This document shows positions 26,038 to 34,798 of a stretch of DNA of 64,000 nucleotides, in pieces. The stretch is from Candidatus Cloacimonadota bacterium. GTDB lineage: Bacteria; Cloacimonadota; Cloacimonadia; Cloacimonadales; Cloacimonadaceae. Below the pieces are notes generated by a model, which saw only the letters and a program-made list of their open reading frames with translations, was not told the origin of the DNA and did not search any database. The stretch's first letter is position 1. Each line of letters begins with the position of its first letter. The stretch lies in the NCBI GenBank assembly GCA_012728875.1, contig JAAYEF010000029.1, positions 109,485 through 173,484 on the forward strand, given 5' to 3'. The translations under genes and the position numbers were made by a program.

Positions 26038-27012
26038 GTGAAAATAAAGAATCTTATCCTGCTTATCCTGCCCCTGATCATTCTCTTTGGAGCATGTAAA
26101 CAGGAAGCCAAGGAACCAGGATTGCGCAAGGTGCGCGTGGTGCTTGATTGGACTCCAAACACAAACCACGCCGGGGTTTACGCAGCCAAAGAAATGGGCT
26201 GGTACAAGGAATTGGGACTGGATGTGCAGATTATCCAACCCGGAGAAAACACGGCGGAAAAGATTGTGGCAGCGAGTCAGGCGGAATTTGGCTTCAGCTA
26301 TCAGGAAAGCGTCACCATTGCCCGCTCAGAGAGCCTGCCCATCAAGTCCATCGCTGCGGTGATTCAACACAACAGCTCCGGATTTGCCTCCTTGAAAAGC
26401 GCCAACATCCACTCTCCGAAAGACTTCGTTGGCAAGCGCTACGGCAGTTCAAGCTGGCCTTCCGAACTGGATATTCTGCGTCAGGTGATGAGCAAAGAGG
26501 GTGCCAGTTTTGACAGCCTCACCGTGGTTTCCGGGGTTTACGATTTCTTTTCCACCATTGGCCGTGATGCTGATGTGGAATGGATTTTCTATGGCTGGGA
26601 CGGAATCCGTGCCCAGCTCACGAACGTGGAAATCAATTTCATCCCCGCCAAGGATATCGACCCCATCTTCGATTTTTATACCCCGGTGTTAATCACCAGC
26701 GACTTTTTGGCAAACTCCGAACCTGATCTGATGAAAGACTTTCTTGCCGCCACTGCCAAGGGCTATGAACTGTGCCGAAAAGACCCCAAAAAGGCAGCGG
26801 AATTGCTGTTGAAAGCCGTGCCAGAACTGGATAAGGAGCTGGTTTACGCCAGCTTGGAATATCTGAGCCAGGAATTTCAGGGAGACGCCCCACGCTGGGG
26901 ACAGCAGGACCCCATGGTCTGGAAGCGGTTTTCCGAATGGATGTATGAAAAGCGCATCATCCGCATCGCCGTGAACCCATTGGAAACTTTCACAAACGAG
27001 TTTTTGCCTTGA
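26038..27012 (+). CDS. ThiY/NMT1-like ABC transporter substrate-binding lipoprotein
   Basis: 324 residues with a signal peptide ending in lipobox LFGAC, so lipid-anchored. The mature N-terminus VRVVLDWTPNTNHAGVY, followed by AAKEMGWYKELGLDV, is the NMT1/THI5-like fold seen in ThiY, which binds thiamine pyrimidine precursors. FGFSYQESVTIARS and YGWDGI are ligand-pocket segments of that family. GTG start with GGAG upstream. Overlaps the ATPase gene by TTGA. A pyrimidine ligand is likely but not proven. Confidence 0.8.
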   Translation: MKIKNLILLILPLIILFGACKQEAKEPGLRKVRVVLDWTPNTNHAGVYAAKEMGWYKELGLDVQIIQPGENTAEKIVAASQAEFGFSYQESVTIARSESLPIKSIAAVIQHNSSGFASLKSANIHSPKDFVGKRYGSSSWPSELDILRQVMSKEGASFDSLTVVSGVYDFFSTIGRDADVEWIFYGWDGIRAQLTNVEINFIPAKDIDPIFDFYTPVLITSDFLANSEPDLMKDFLAATAKGYELCRKDPKKAAELLLKAVPELDKELVYASLEYLSQEFQGDAPRWGQQDPMVWKRFSEWMYEKRIIRIAVNPLETFTNEFLP

Positions 27013-27752
27013 GCCAGAGCATACTGAGCACACGAAACCTCACCAAAACCTTTCTGCTTCACAACGAACCGCAGTTGATCTTGGAAGATGTAAATTTTGA
27101 AATGGCGGCGCGGGACTTCATCTGTGTGGTGGGAAGCAGTGGCTGTGGAAAAAGCAGCTTCCTGGAGCTTTTGACGGGAATTTCAAAGCCCGACACAGGG
27201 AGCATCTTCTATCAGGGCAAGGAGATAACCGGAAAAAGTGGCCTCCTGGGTTACATGCCTCAGGACGATTTGCTTCTACCCTGGCTGAATGTGGTGGACA
27301 ACGCCCTCATCCCCGTAAAAATCCGAAAAGGTGATCTGAGAACCGCCAAGGCACGCATCCAGAGCCTGCTGCCGGTGTTTGGGCTGGAAAAACACGCCTC
27401 CCATCTGCCCTATCAGCTTTCCGGAGGTTTGCGCCAACGGGCTGCCTTTCTGCGCACCTGCATGATGGAGACCCAGCTTCTGCTCTTGGATGAACCGTTT
27501 GCGAACCTGGATGCCATCACGCGCCTGCAACTTCAAAACTGGCTGAAAGATATCGCGCAGGACCTGAAATTAAGCATTATCCTGGTGACCCACGACATCA
27601 ACGAGGCTATAAGCTTGGGGGATGAAATTCGCGTGATGCGGGGACGTCCGGGAAATTTTGTGGGAACTTTTGTTTTGAAAGACCGCAAGCCCTTCACTGA
27701 AGCCCAGGCGGAGGACCTCAAGCGTGAGATCCTCGCCCTGGCTGTTTCTTAA
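27009..27752 (+). CDS. ABC transporter ATPase (ThiZ/SsuB/TauB type)
   Basis: 247 residues with Walker A GSSGCGKSS, Q-loop MPQDDLLLPW, signature LSGGLRQR, Walker B LLLLDEPFANLD and switch His THD. Of the nitrate/taurine/thiamine-precursor ATPase class. TTG start in a TTGA overlap with the binding protein, so the two are one unit. No permease gene follows: the next gene is on the opposite strand 3 bases away. The transporter is therefore incomplete here, and the membrane subunit must be encoded elsewhere or lost. Confidence 0.9.
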   Translation: MSQSILSTRNLTKTFLLHNEPQLILEDVNFEMAARDFICVVGSSGCGKSSFLELLTGISKPDTGSIFYQGKEITGKSGLLGYMPQDDLLLPWLNVVDNALIPVKIRKGDLRTAKARIQSLLPVFGLEKHASHLPYQLSGGLRQRAAFLRTCMMETQLLLLDEPFANLDAITRLQLQNWLKDIAQDLKLSIILVTHDINEAISLGDEIRVMRGRPGNFVGTFVLKDRKPFTEAQAEDLKREILALAVS

Positions 27753-27755
27753 AGA

Positions 27756-28595
27756 TTATTCGCTGGGCAGGCTGAACCTGCTGTCCAGTATTTCGATACC
27801 TGATTTCAGTTCGTTGCGCAGGTCTTTCACGTGGCGGATGAGGATGAATTCTTTTTTGAGCTGGATGAGTTGGGTTCTCAGGCTGTCTTTAATATCCTCA
27901 AAAGAAAGCTTTTCCCGCTCTTTTTTGTCTGTGACGAGCATGATGTGCCAGCCGTGAGGAGTTTTGAACACTTCGCTCACCTGACCGGGTTCAAGCGCAA
28001 ATGCCACATCCTCGATCTCCTTGATCACTCTGCCGCGGCTGAACCAGTTCAGATCTCCTTTGCGTGCACCGCTGGGGCAATCCGAAAGTTTGGGACAGAT
28101 GTTGTTGAAATCATCCGCATTTTGAATCTTGGCACGGACTTCGTGGGCCTTGGCTTCAGCATCGGGCCTGTCCGCTCCGAAAAGGATGTGTGAAGCACGC
28201 ACGGATTCAGGTGAGTAGAAAGCTTCTTCCTGATCCTGATAGAGAGCCTGAAGCTCCTCATCGGTCACTTCCACGTCAATCTGGGTGATTTGCTGCACAT
28301 ACTTGCGCACCATAACCTTTTGGCGCACACGGTCTTCCATGATCTTCGTCTGCTGTTCATCGCGGGGGGCTTCGTCAATATCCTCCAAGGTGAGCATCAG
28401 TTCTTCATCAAATTCTTCATCGCTGATTTTCACTCCCGCTTCCCGTGCCTTATAAAAAAGCAAATAGCGGTCCAGAACCTGGCTGAAGGCATTTGCAAGG
28501 GGTTGAAACTCTTCCTGTTGCGGCCAGTTTTGGCTTTCCTCCAAAACTTCGTCATCATGGATATATAGGTCAAAAACTTTTGCGACCTGTTGCAT
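27756..28595 (-). CDS. Parvulin-type peptidyl-prolyl isomerase, apparently cytosolic
   Basis: 279 residues. A SurA_N-like helical chaperone region occupies ~1-125 and a PpiC/rotamase domain ~130-225 (VRASHILFGAD...AKIQNADDFNNICPKLSDCPSG...GDLNWFSRGRVI...FALEPGQVSEVFKTPHGWHIMLV, with gaps). Most such proteins are periplasmic, but no signal peptide or membrane anchor is visible at MQQVAKVFDLYIHDDE, where GAGGT lies 5 bases upstream. Last gene of the kinase-mutL-miaA operon. Confidence 0.88.
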   Translation of the reverse strand: MQQVAKVFDLYIHDDEVLEESQNWPQQEEFQPLANAFSQVLDRYLLFYKAREAGVKISDEEFDEELMLTLEDIDEAPRDEQQTKIMEDRVRQKVMVRKYVQQITQIDVEVTDEELQALYQDQEEAFYSPESVRASHILFGADRPDAEAKAHEVRAKIQNADDFNNICPKLSDCPSGARKGDLNWFSRGRVIKEIEDVAFALEPGQVSEVFKTPHGWHIMLVTDKKEREKLSFEDIKDSLRTQLIQLKKEFILIRHVKDLRNELKSGIEILDSRFSLPSE

Positions 28596-28598
28596 GGG

Positions 28599-29528
28599 TT
28601 ACCTCGTTTGAATTGTTTTTTGCCACCCTTGAATTTTGGAGGTGACATCTGATATTATACAGTCCGACGAGGTCAATGTCAAATGGAACTGATGTTTGCG
28701 ATACCAGGTACACTGGCGTTTGGCGTAGTTGCGGGTGTGTTGAGCCGCCAATTCCATACTCTCCTGCAAGGGTTTTCCATACAGCAGATGGGGAAAATAT
28801 TCCTTGTAGCCAACGCTGTTCAAACCGGGTGAGTCAGGCTGAAAACCCCGCTGAAAAAGCGCTCTGATCTCATCCAGCAAGCCGTCCTGCAGCATCTGAA
28901 CCACCCTGATATTAATGCGTTCATAGAGCTTCTCACGCGGTGGGTCGATCAGGATGCGAAAAGCTGTGTAGGTCTGGCTTCTGCTTTGCCGTTCCCAGTG
29001 TTGACTGATGGGGGTTCTGGAAGCCTGAAACACTTCCAAGCCCCTTAAAATACGCTGTTTATCGTTGACGCTCACCCCTGCAGCGAAATCCGGATCAACC
29101 CTCTGAAGTTCGGTATATAGTGTTTCTAGCCCTTCACTTTCGAGCCGCTGGCGCAGTTTATCTCTTAAGTCTGCAGGAACCTCGATCTCAGGAAAGAGCC
29201 CTTGAAGCAGGGAATCGATGTAAAGCCCGGTTCCGCCGCAGATTAGCGGAAGTTTTCCCTTTTTCCACAACGCTTCCACAATTTCCCCCGCCTGAGCGCA
29301 AAACCTGCCGGCGTTGTAGCTCTCGGAAGGTTCCACAATGTCGATGAGATGGTGGGAAATCCGCTCCTGCTCTTCTTTGGTGGGCTTGGCCGTACCGATG
29401 TCCATCCAGCGGTAAACCTGCCTGGAATCCGCAGAGATGATCTCCGTTTCCAGAGCCTCCGCCAATTCCAGAGCCAGCCGGGATTTTCCCGACGCCGTGG
29501 GCCCTTCGATGGTCACCAGTGGAATCAT
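28599..29528 (-). CDS. miaA: tRNA dimethylallyltransferase
   Basis: MiaA adds a dimethylallyl group to A37 of tRNAs reading U-starting codons. 309 residues; P-loop GPTASGKSRLA (9-19), ISADSRQVYRWMDIGTAKP, CGGTGLYI, and YAKRQCTWYRK near the C-terminus, all family hallmarks. Its ATG overlaps the mutL stop (ATGA). The pairing of mutL and miaA is widespread in bacteria. Confidence 0.97.
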   Translation of the reverse strand: MIPLVTIEGPTASGKSRLALELAEALETEIISADSRQVYRWMDIGTAKPTKEEQERISHHLIDIVEPSESYNAGRFCAQAGEIVEALWKKGKLPLICGGTGLYIDSLLQGLFPEIEVPADLRDKLRQRLESEGLETLYTELQRVDPDFAAGVSVNDKQRILRGLEVFQASRTPISQHWERQSRSQTYTAFRILIDPPREKLYERINIRVVQMLQDGLLDEIRALFQRGFQPDSPGLNSVGYKEYFPHLLYGKPLQESMELAAQHTRNYAKRQCTWYRKHQFHLTLTSSDCIISDVTSKIQGWQKTIQTR

Positions 29529-31444
29529 AGCTGGCGTTTGAACATCTTATCAAATTCCTGCAGCGTCATTTTCACGATCAGAGGGCGTCCATGCGGGCAG
29601 AACCACGGTGTTTGACAAGCAAAAAGCTGATTGATGAGGTTCAGCATTTCACGGCGGGTGAGCTTCTGCCCTGCTTTGATGGAGGCTTTGCAGGCGATGG
29701 ATTTTGCCAGGGAATCCCGAAAGTCGGAGTTGATCTCCAGCTCTTCTTCCAACTGTTTCAATATCTCGATGAAAACCTTGCCACCCCTCCAGTCATCCAG
29801 TTCTGCGGGGATTTCCTCCACCACCAGCGAATCTCCACTGAATTGTTTTAAAACGAAGCCCGCCTTTTCCAGATAATCCAGATTTTGTTCCACCAACAGG
29901 CGAACATCCCTGGCAATGATGGGCGGAATGTCGATCACCAGCGGGATAATCAGCTTTTGTCTCACCGGCGGAGCACCATGGATGCGCTGGAGGATTTTTT
30001 CATAAACCACCCTTTCGTGGGCGGCGTGTTGGTCGATGATGACCAGCCCATCCTCCACCTGCACAAAGATATAGGTGTTGTGAAGCTGCCAGGGATTGAT
30101 GTAGTCCTCTTCGCTTTGCAAAAGCAGACGATATTGAAAAGATTCACTGGGCATGCCCTCGATTTCCATCTGTTCGCTTTCACCTTCCGAGGGCTGCGGA
30201 CCCAAAAAATCAGACAAAGTTCCGTCTTCATCCAGCTTGGGCGCCTCTTCCCCACTTTGGCTCTGGGGACTGAAAACCTCATCCTGATACAGGTTGCCAA
30301 ATTCCTTTTTATACTCGGAAAAACGCGGTATATTCAGGCTGTTTCCATACACCGTCCGCTCCACAAAGCTGGCTTCACCCACTTTTTTGGCTTGGTCGAA
30401 CTTTTCCCTCGCCGAGGCGAATTTCATGTGTTCATAGTTGTTCAGCGCATCTGTAATGGTTTGAAACACCAGCGCGTGAACCTTCTGCTGCTGCCGGAAA
30501 CGAACCTCCTGCTTGGCGGGATGGACATTCATATCTATCTGCTCAGCAGGAACTTCCAAAAACAGAACATAGGGCGGAGTGGTCCCTTTTTGCCAAACCC
30601 TGGTTTTCAGGATGAAGGGCTCGTAGGCGCTTCTGATGGCGTGACGAACTGTTTTATCCGTGATGTAGCGTCCATTGATGAAGCAATAGCGCGTATCGTC
30701 CAGCGATTCGGCTCTTTCCTCCAAGCCAAAGATGTATCCTTGCAGGCGATATTCCTCATTTTCACTTTCCACCCGAATCAGGTCGTCGTGGAAAAAGCCC
30801 GAGCCAAAGACCTCGCCCATGCGCTGTTCCCTGCTTTCTGCGGCGATGAAGGAAAGCCTTTGCTGACCGTCCACAATCAGTTTGAAACCGATGTCCGGGT
30901 GCAAAACCGCCTGATAGTGCAGATATTTATAGATATGACCCAGCTCGGTGCGTGCGGTGCGCAGGAACTTTCGCCGGGCGGGAACATCCTTGAAAAGCGC
31001 TCTCACGGTGATATTGGTGCCGCGATTTGAAGCGGTTTGTCCAACTTTGCGCAGGCTGCCAAAATTCACATCCACCTGCGTGGCAATCTCACTGACGCCA
31101 TCCCTGGTGATGAGGGTCAGGTTGCTCACGCTGGCGATGCTGGGCAGCGCTTCTCCGCGGAAGCCCAGGGTGCCGATGTGCGTGATATCATCAACGGTGC
31201 GGATTTTGCTGGTGGCATGGCGTTCCAAAGCCAAAAGCGCATCGTCGGCGCTCATCCCACGTCCATTGTCGCTCACCTGAATCAGGTCTCTGCCGCCGTT
31301 TTCCACTGCCACCAAAATCAACGTGGCGCCTGCGTCGATGCTGTTTTCCACCAGCTCTTTCACCACCGAAGCCGGACGTTCGATCACCTCACCGGCGGCA
31401 ATTTTGTTGCGAACGTCGTCGGAAAGAATCTTGATCTTCGACAT
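29525..31444 (-). CDS. mutL: DNA mismatch repair protein MutL
   Basis: 639 residues. GHKL ATPase N-terminus: IAAGEVIERPASVVKELVENS (N1 motif, 16-36 region), DNGRGM, TIGTLGFRGEAL. The C-terminal dimerisation domain includes DQHAAHERVVYEK, which contains the DQHA(X)2E(X)4E metal-binding endonuclease motif, and the end carries ACKASIKAG and CPHGRP. MutL is thus of the endonuclease type found in bacteria lacking MutH. Three bases separate it from the upstream kinase gene. Confidence 0.97.
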   Translation of the reverse strand: MSKIKILSDDVRNKIAAGEVIERPASVVKELVENSIDAGATLILVAVENGGRDLIQVSDNGRGMSADDALLALERHATSKIRTVDDITHIGTLGFRGEALPSIASVSNLTLITRDGVSEIATQVDVNFGSLRKVGQTASNRGTNITVRALFKDVPARRKFLRTARTELGHIYKYLHYQAVLHPDIGFKLIVDGQQRLSFIAAESREQRMGEVFGSGFFHDDLIRVESENEEYRLQGYIFGLEERAESLDDTRYCFINGRYITDKTVRHAIRSAYEPFILKTRVWQKGTTPPYVLFLEVPAEQIDMNVHPAKQEVRFRQQQKVHALVFQTITDALNNYEHMKFASAREKFDQAKKVGEASFVERTVYGNSLNIPRFSEYKKEFGNLYQDEVFSPQSQSGEEAPKLDEDGTLSDFLGPQPSEGESEQMEIEGMPSESFQYRLLLQSEEDYINPWQLHNTYIFVQVEDGLVIIDQHAAHERVVYEKILQRIHGAPPVRQKLIIPLVIDIPPIIARDVRLLVEQNLDYLEKAGFVLKQFSGDSLVVEEIPAELDDWRGGKVFIEILKQLEEELEINSDFRDSLAKSIACKASIKAGQKLTRREMLNLINQLFACQTPWFCPHGRPLIVKMTLQEFDKMFKRQL

Positions 31445-31447
31445 CTC

Positions 31448-33109
31448 TTAATACCTGAAAATGGAGCCGTTGGTAAATTCACGGATGATGGAGTTGTAGG
31501 GCACCAGCGTGTCCGGAATATCGTTTGAAACCTCCAAAAGCCGCAAAAGCCGGCGCGCCTCGGTGTAGGCGGACGAATTTTTGGGAACCGAGAGCAGGAG
31601 CTTCCAAGCGTGTTTGCGAATCACTCCCAGTTCATAGGTGAGGCTGCTGTTGAACATATAGTCCGCATTTTCCTGGAAGGGAAAGATGTTTTTTTCCTCT
31701 CCCTGGCGAACGCTGGGCCAGCGCAACAGCGTTTCCGTGGCAGTGTAACCCCGATATTGGTGATCCCGGATAATGCGGCGCAAAAGCCTGCAATCCGTGG
31801 TCGCCACCCGGTTGTGGTTGTCGATATTCAGTTGGTTCAGCGCACTTATATAGATTTTCACCTTGCGATGGGCGGGGATGGCGGCGGTCAGTTCGTCGTT
31901 CAAGCCGTGAATTCCCTCCATCACAATCACATCTTCATCCTTCAGCTTGATGAAACGGTTGCTGCTGCGTCGCGCTCCGCGAGTGAAGTCAAAATGCGGA
32001 AGCTCCACCTCCTCTCCGTTCAGAAGCTGCGTGAGTTGGAGGTTCAGATATTCCAAATCCAGCGCGTGAATGGATTCAAAGTCAAAATCCCCCTCCTCCG
32101 TGGGCGGTGTGAGGGTTCTTTCCACAAAATAGTCGTCCAGACCGATCACAATGGGCTTTGCCCTCGATGCCTTTAACTGAACGGACAGCCGTTTGGCAAA
32201 GGTTGTTTTTCCCGACGAGGATGGACCCGCGATTAAAACCAGCTTCACCTCCGAGCGCTTCACAATGTCCGCCGCGATTTCCGCAATCTTTTTTTCGTGC
32301 AGCGCCTCTTCCACCAGGATGAATTCCGAAATATCATAGTTGTCGGTAAGCTTGTTCACATCGATGATATTGTGAACCCGCAGGATGTTCAGCCATTTGT
32401 CATGTTCCTGATGCAGGGCGAAAAGTTTTTCTGGGAAAATGAAGGGTTCAGCCAGCCGGCAGTCTGCTCCGCTGGGAAAGCGCAACACAAATCCCGGGTT
32501 TTTCAAAACCACATCAAAAGCCTGAATCATGCCCGTGCGGTCTGCCAAAGGGCGATAGAACTGGTCATAATACTTCCCGCAGCGATACACAAACACTTCC
32601 TCATCATAGCGATAGCCCAAGTTTTTCACCACATCCCGCCGTCCCATTTCCTCAAATATGGATATCGCTTCCGTGGTGTTCACCGCAATTTTGTCGATGG
32701 GAAGGTCGGCTTCCACGATGCGTCGCATTTCGGCTTTCACCCTGTCGCAATCCTCCTGCGTCCAGGATGCGGTACCGAACACCTCGCAAAAAACCCCGTC
32801 TCCGATGGAGTGTTCAATCACGAGCTTGTGTCCCGGCCCCAACAGTGTATAAACCGCCTTGGCCAGGATGAAGATCACCGAATCGTGGTAAATCCGGGTG
32901 CCTTCGGGATGGTTGAAAGTGATGCAGTTCACCAGCGTGTCGCCACGTGGGATATATTCGTCATTGACATAAGTTGCATGGTCAATTTTATAGCTCAAGA
33001 CTCGCCGGGTGGGAATATCCGTGCCGCGTAAAAGTTCGGCAAGAGGTTTGGCTTCGTCCAGTTTTATCCGGCTGTGTTTGTTGCCGTCCAGTCTGAGGTC
33101 GATGGTCAT
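31448..33109 (-). CDS. TGS / tRNA-SAD / uridine kinase-like fusion protein
   Basis: 553 residues. ~1-60 are TGS-like (LSYKIDHATYVNDEYIPRGD). ~60-210 resemble the threonyl/alanyl-tRNA synthetase second additional domain (HDSVIFILAKAVYTLLG; the editing-site HxxxH is not obvious). ~275-490 are a uridine kinase/phosphoribulokinase P-loop domain: LIAGPSSSGKTTFAKRL, IGLDDYFVER, VIVMEGIHGLND. Such 'nucleoside kinase' fusions occur in anaerobes such as clostridia. Substrate unknown. AAGGA lies upstream of the ATG; first gene of the mutL-miaA-parvulin operon. Confidence 0.85.
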   Translation of the reverse strand: MTIDLRLDGNKHSRIKLDEAKPLAELLRGTDIPTRRVLSYKIDHATYVNDEYIPRGDTLVNCITFNHPEGTRIYHDSVIFILAKAVYTLLGPGHKLVIEHSIGDGVFCEVFGTASWTQEDCDRVKAEMRRIVEADLPIDKIAVNTTEAISIFEEMGRRDVVKNLGYRYDEEVFVYRCGKYYDQFYRPLADRTGMIQAFDVVLKNPGFVLRFPSGADCRLAEPFIFPEKLFALHQEHDKWLNILRVHNIIDVNKLTDNYDISEFILVEEALHEKKIAEIAADIVKRSEVKLVLIAGPSSSGKTTFAKRLSVQLKASRAKPIVIGLDDYFVERTLTPPTEEGDFDFESIHALDLEYLNLQLTQLLNGEEVELPHFDFTRGARRSSNRFIKLKDEDVIVMEGIHGLNDELTAAIPAHRKVKIYISALNQLNIDNHNRVATTDCRLLRRIIRDHQYRGYTATETLLRWPSVRQGEEKNIFPFQENADYMFNSSLTYELGVIRKHAWKLLLSVPKNSSAYTEARRLLRLLEVSNDIPDTLVPYNSIIREFTNGSIFRY

Positions 33110-33233
33110 GTGTATTTCCTTACTGATTATTTAGCCTGAAAAAGTCCGAATTGCAATGCAGAGATGAACTTGGCTTCATAGACCCACATTTCTGGAAGGC
33201 TTCAATCCGTCAAGATTTAGGAGAATCGAGAAA

Positions 33234-34184
33234 ATGAGAAAATTAAGCAAAAAAGAACACCTCACGCGTGAGGCAAAATACCTCGTTGGAATTTTGGTGG
33301 GAGGAATATCCTTCGCCATTGGTTACGCTTGGTTTTTGATGCCCTATAACATGGCCCCAGGCGGCATTGCCGGCTTGGCGCAGGTGATAAACCACTATCT
33401 GGGAATTCCACGCGGCTTGTCGATGATCATGCTGAACATCCCTCTGTTTATCATCGGTTTCATCTTCATCGGCAAAGCCTTTGGCGCCAAAAGCGTGCTT
33501 GGAATGCTGATTTCATCATCTCTCACGGATCTCCTCTCCATCCAAAGCCTTTCGCGCATTGGAATCATGGATCTTGCCACGCATACCTTTAAGTACCAAA
33601 ACAGAGCAGTTATTGCCCTTTTGGGCCCGGAAGACATCATGCTTTCAGCCATTGCGGGCTCAGTGTTTTTGGGTATCGGACTGGGCTTGATTTTCCGTTC
33701 CAGAGCTTCCACGGGTGGAACCGACATCCCCGTCGGGCTCATCAAACAAAAATCCGGAATCTCCATCGGAAACGGATATTACATCGTGGAAAGTGGAATC
33801 ATCCTCCTGGTTGCCATCCTGCTCAAAGACCCCAAAATCCTCATCTGGGGCTACATAAACCTCTTTATCACATCCAGGGTGACCGACCTCACCTCCGAGG
33901 GTTTGCCTTATACGAAGGGAGTTTACGTCATTTCCCCGAAGGTGGATGAAATAAAGCAGGAAATCTATGAAGAGCTCCAGCGCGGAGTCACCTTTTTCAA
34001 GGCTTCACGCGGATATGAAAAAAAGGACACCGAAGTCCTTTTCACCGTGGTGAACCGCCGCCAGGTCCCCCTGCTCACAGACATCGTTAAAGACGCCGAT
34101 CCCAACGCCTTTATGATCGTAACCGACGTTTACGACGTGATGGGTTATGGCTTCCGCACCAGAAAAATTGACCTGGGAGGATGA
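33234..34184 (+). CDS. YitT-family membrane protein (DUF161 + DUF2179)
   Basis: 316 residues. Five to six hydrophobic segments in ~15-215, beginning LVGILVGGISFAIGYAWFL, with the family motifs NMAPGGIAGLAQ and STGGTDIPVGLIK. A cytosolic DUF2179 domain closes the protein (PYTKGVYVISPK...TDVYDVMGYGFR). YitT proteins are widespread inner-membrane proteins of unknown transport or regulatory role. Monocistronic; no clear terminator follows. Confidence 0.9.
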   Translation: MRKLSKKEHLTREAKYLVGILVGGISFAIGYAWFLMPYNMAPGGIAGLAQVINHYLGIPRGLSMIMLNIPLFIIGFIFIGKAFGAKSVLGMLISSSLTDLLSIQSLSRIGIMDLATHTFKYQNRAVIALLGPEDIMLSAIAGSVFLGIGLGLIFRSRASTGGTDIPVGLIKQKSGISIGNGYYIVESGIILLVAILLKDPKILIWGYINLFITSRVTDLTSEGLPYTKGVYVISPKVDEIKQEIYEELQRGVTFFKASRGYEKKDTEVLFTVVNRRQVPLLTDIVKDADPNAFMIVTDVYDVMGYGFRTRKIDLGG

Positions 34185-34354
34185 GGCTCAAGCTAGCTTT
34201 GAGACTGTTTGAATCAAATCCTTAAGGATACTTTTGGCACAAGTTCAAATGGTGCGAACAAGCCCTTTGGGCAGAAAACCCCTGCTGCTTTCTCAAAAGA
34301 TACATTTTCTCTTGAAGACATCCACAATCCATGAATGAACAAGTGTTTGGGCCT

Positions 34355-34460
34355 TGCTTCAAGGCCTCGATCACTTCTTAATCAAGCCTTAATCAAGTCT
34401 TAATAATTAACGCTTGATTAAGACTTGATGATCACTTGATTAACGCTTTCAGACAGGGGT
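34355..34460. repeat. Palindromic dispersed repeat, copy 2
   Basis: Left arm AATCAAGCCTTAATCAAG at 34380-34397, right arm CTTGATTAAGACTTGATG at 34413-34430 (two positions off perfect). It ends in CTTTCAGACAGG, directly joined to the IS-end motif TGACCCATCCTAAAA. Same orientation as the copy at the other side of the GLUG island. Confidence 0.85.
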
Positions 34461-34590
34461 GACCCATCCTAAAATAGGTTGACCAAAAAACCAGATTAAG
34501 GAGAGAGGTTTTGAAAAAGACACGTCCACAAGTTCGATATAGCGAAGAATTTAAACGAATGGTAGTGACCCATCCTGAAACAGGTTGACC
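34460..34590 (+). mobile_element. Deleted IS3-family element remnant with orfA start
   Basis: Two copies of a ~25-base end motif (TGACCCATCCTAAAATAGG at 34460 and TGACCCATCCTGAAACAGG at 34566, each followed by TTGACC) bracket 131 bases. Between them a TTG at 34511, preceded by GAGAGAGG, opens MKKTRPQVRYSEEFKRMVV, the N-terminus of an IS3-type OrfA, and runs into the second end motif where it stops. The transposase is otherwise gone. The two ends are direct, not inverted, so this may be a recombination product of two insertions. Confidence 0.65.
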
Positions 34591-34798
34591 GACCAGTTTG
34601 GGGTAGATCCAGCTTCCAGTGGAACGTGCTTTTTTTCTCACAACAAGAATGGGTTACTAAATGAGGTTCAATTTGTTTTCTGTCAAGTTTTAATCTGGGT
34701 TAGTGCGTTGAGAGAAATCATGTGGAGATGGCAGGGCTATTATTCTAACTTCAACACATCTTTTCTTCTGAGCTCCTGTCAGATCTTTGGGCGCCCAA

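Larger units (their letters stand above)
34185..34798. other. 614-bp gap holding repeat copy 2 and an IS3 remnant
   Basis: No intact gene. Contents: unique sequence to ~34350, palindromic repeat copy 2 (34355-34460), an internally deleted IS3-type remnant (34460-34590), then ~200 bases of AT-rich sequence up to the 3' end of the GLUG operon. It forms the left border of the GLUG island. Confidence 0.7.
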
